Shown in pieces: positions 63,601 to 64,000 of a stretch of DNA of 64,000 nucleotides. Below the pieces are notes generated by a model that was not told the origin of the DNA, did not search any database, and saw only the letters and a list, made by a program, of their open reading frames with translations. Origin of the DNA: Sanderia malayensis (taxonomy: Eukaryota > Cnidaria > Scyphozoa > Semaeostomeae > Pelagiidae). The first letter of the stretch is position 1, and every line of letters begins with the position of its first letter. The stretch spans positions 1 to 64,000 of the forward strand of contig RQOL01000214.1 in NCBI GenBank assembly GCA_013076295.1, read 5' to 3'. A program made the position numbers and the translations under genes.

Positions 63601-64000
63601 TTACTTAGTTGCAGCTGTAATAACGTAGATTCATGTGCAATTAGTGTGAATGAATGTTAATATCACTGAAAACACGCAAATGCATGTGTAATTTACTTAG
63701 TTGCAGCTGTAATAACGTAGATTCATGTGCAATTAGTGTGAATCAATTTTAATATCACTGAAAACAAGCAAATGCATGTGTAATTTACATAGTTGCAGCT
63801 GTAATAACGTACATTCATGTGCAATTAGTGTGCAGTAATGTTAATATCACTGAGAACAAGCAAATGCGTGTGTATGTTACTTAGTTTCAGCTGCAATAAC
63901 GTGGATTCATGTCCAATTAGTGTGAATGAATGTTAATATCACTGAAAACAAGCAAATGCATGTGTAATTTACTTAGTTGCAGCGGTAATACGGTGGATTC

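Larger units (their letters stand above)
43308..64000. repeat. 92-bp satellite array, right arm outer block (inverted)
   Basis: About 225 inverted monomers by length, mirroring 1-17150. Left and right positions sum to about 61,294 near 12 kb/49 kb and about 61,620-61,980 near 2-6 kb/56-60 kb, so pairing is maintained with a few monomers gained or lost. Clusters of short deletions appear at about 46680-46830, 53700-53960, 57310-57375 and 59490-59800. No gene is present. Confidence 0.96.

Overview
This is a repeat-dominated stretch of an AT-rich eukaryotic (animal) genome. It is not a bacterial or viral locus. I see no host protein-coding gene, tRNA, rRNA or CRISPR array. Animal origin is inferred from a CR1/L2-type non-LTR retrotransposon and a Helitron-like DNA transposon sitting in a long satellite array. 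A marine invertebrate such as a cnidarian or mollusc is plausible, but this is a low-confidence guess.

Layout. The backbone is a tandem satellite with a monomer of about 92 bp, roughly 530 copies by length. Its monomers form higher-order repeats whose periods are close to whole multiples of 92 (about 828, 1,010, 1,380, 1,472 and 2,473 bp). The left half (1-30438) is satellite carrying two insertions: a probably full-length 4.56-kb CR1/L2-group retrotransposon (17151-21711, + strand) and a 2.2-kb non-autonomous Helitron-like element (22006-24203) with its own 87/114-bp minisatellite. The satellite ends near 30438. About 1.2 kb of non-repetitive sequence follows, then a run of exactly 100 N (31634-31733).

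After the gap the left half is repeated in reverse orientation: satellite (31734-36234), Helitron copy (36235-38483), a short satellite piece, retrotransposon copy (38748-43307, - strand), then satellite to the window end. The window is therefore one very large inverted repeat centred on a scaffold gap. The arms share both insertions at the same satellite positions, but differ by substitutions, many one-base indels, Helitron minisatellite copy number and satellite copy number. The simplest reading is two haplotype contigs, or a duplicated contig, joined tail to tail by scaffolding. A genuine palindromic duplication cannot be excluded from sequence alone.

How the parts relate. The retrotransposon has ORF1 (PHD-like zinc finger, low-complexity/coiled region, three zinc knuckles) and ORF2 (APE-type endonuclease, reverse transcriptase, C-terminal domain) overlapping by 70 bp. 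It ends in (ATT)7 and is flanked by a short duplication of satellite sequence. Both copies look inactive: they share one ORF2 frameshift, and each has its own private ORF1 stop. The Helitron-like element has a TC start, a CTAG end, insertion between A and T, and no target duplication.
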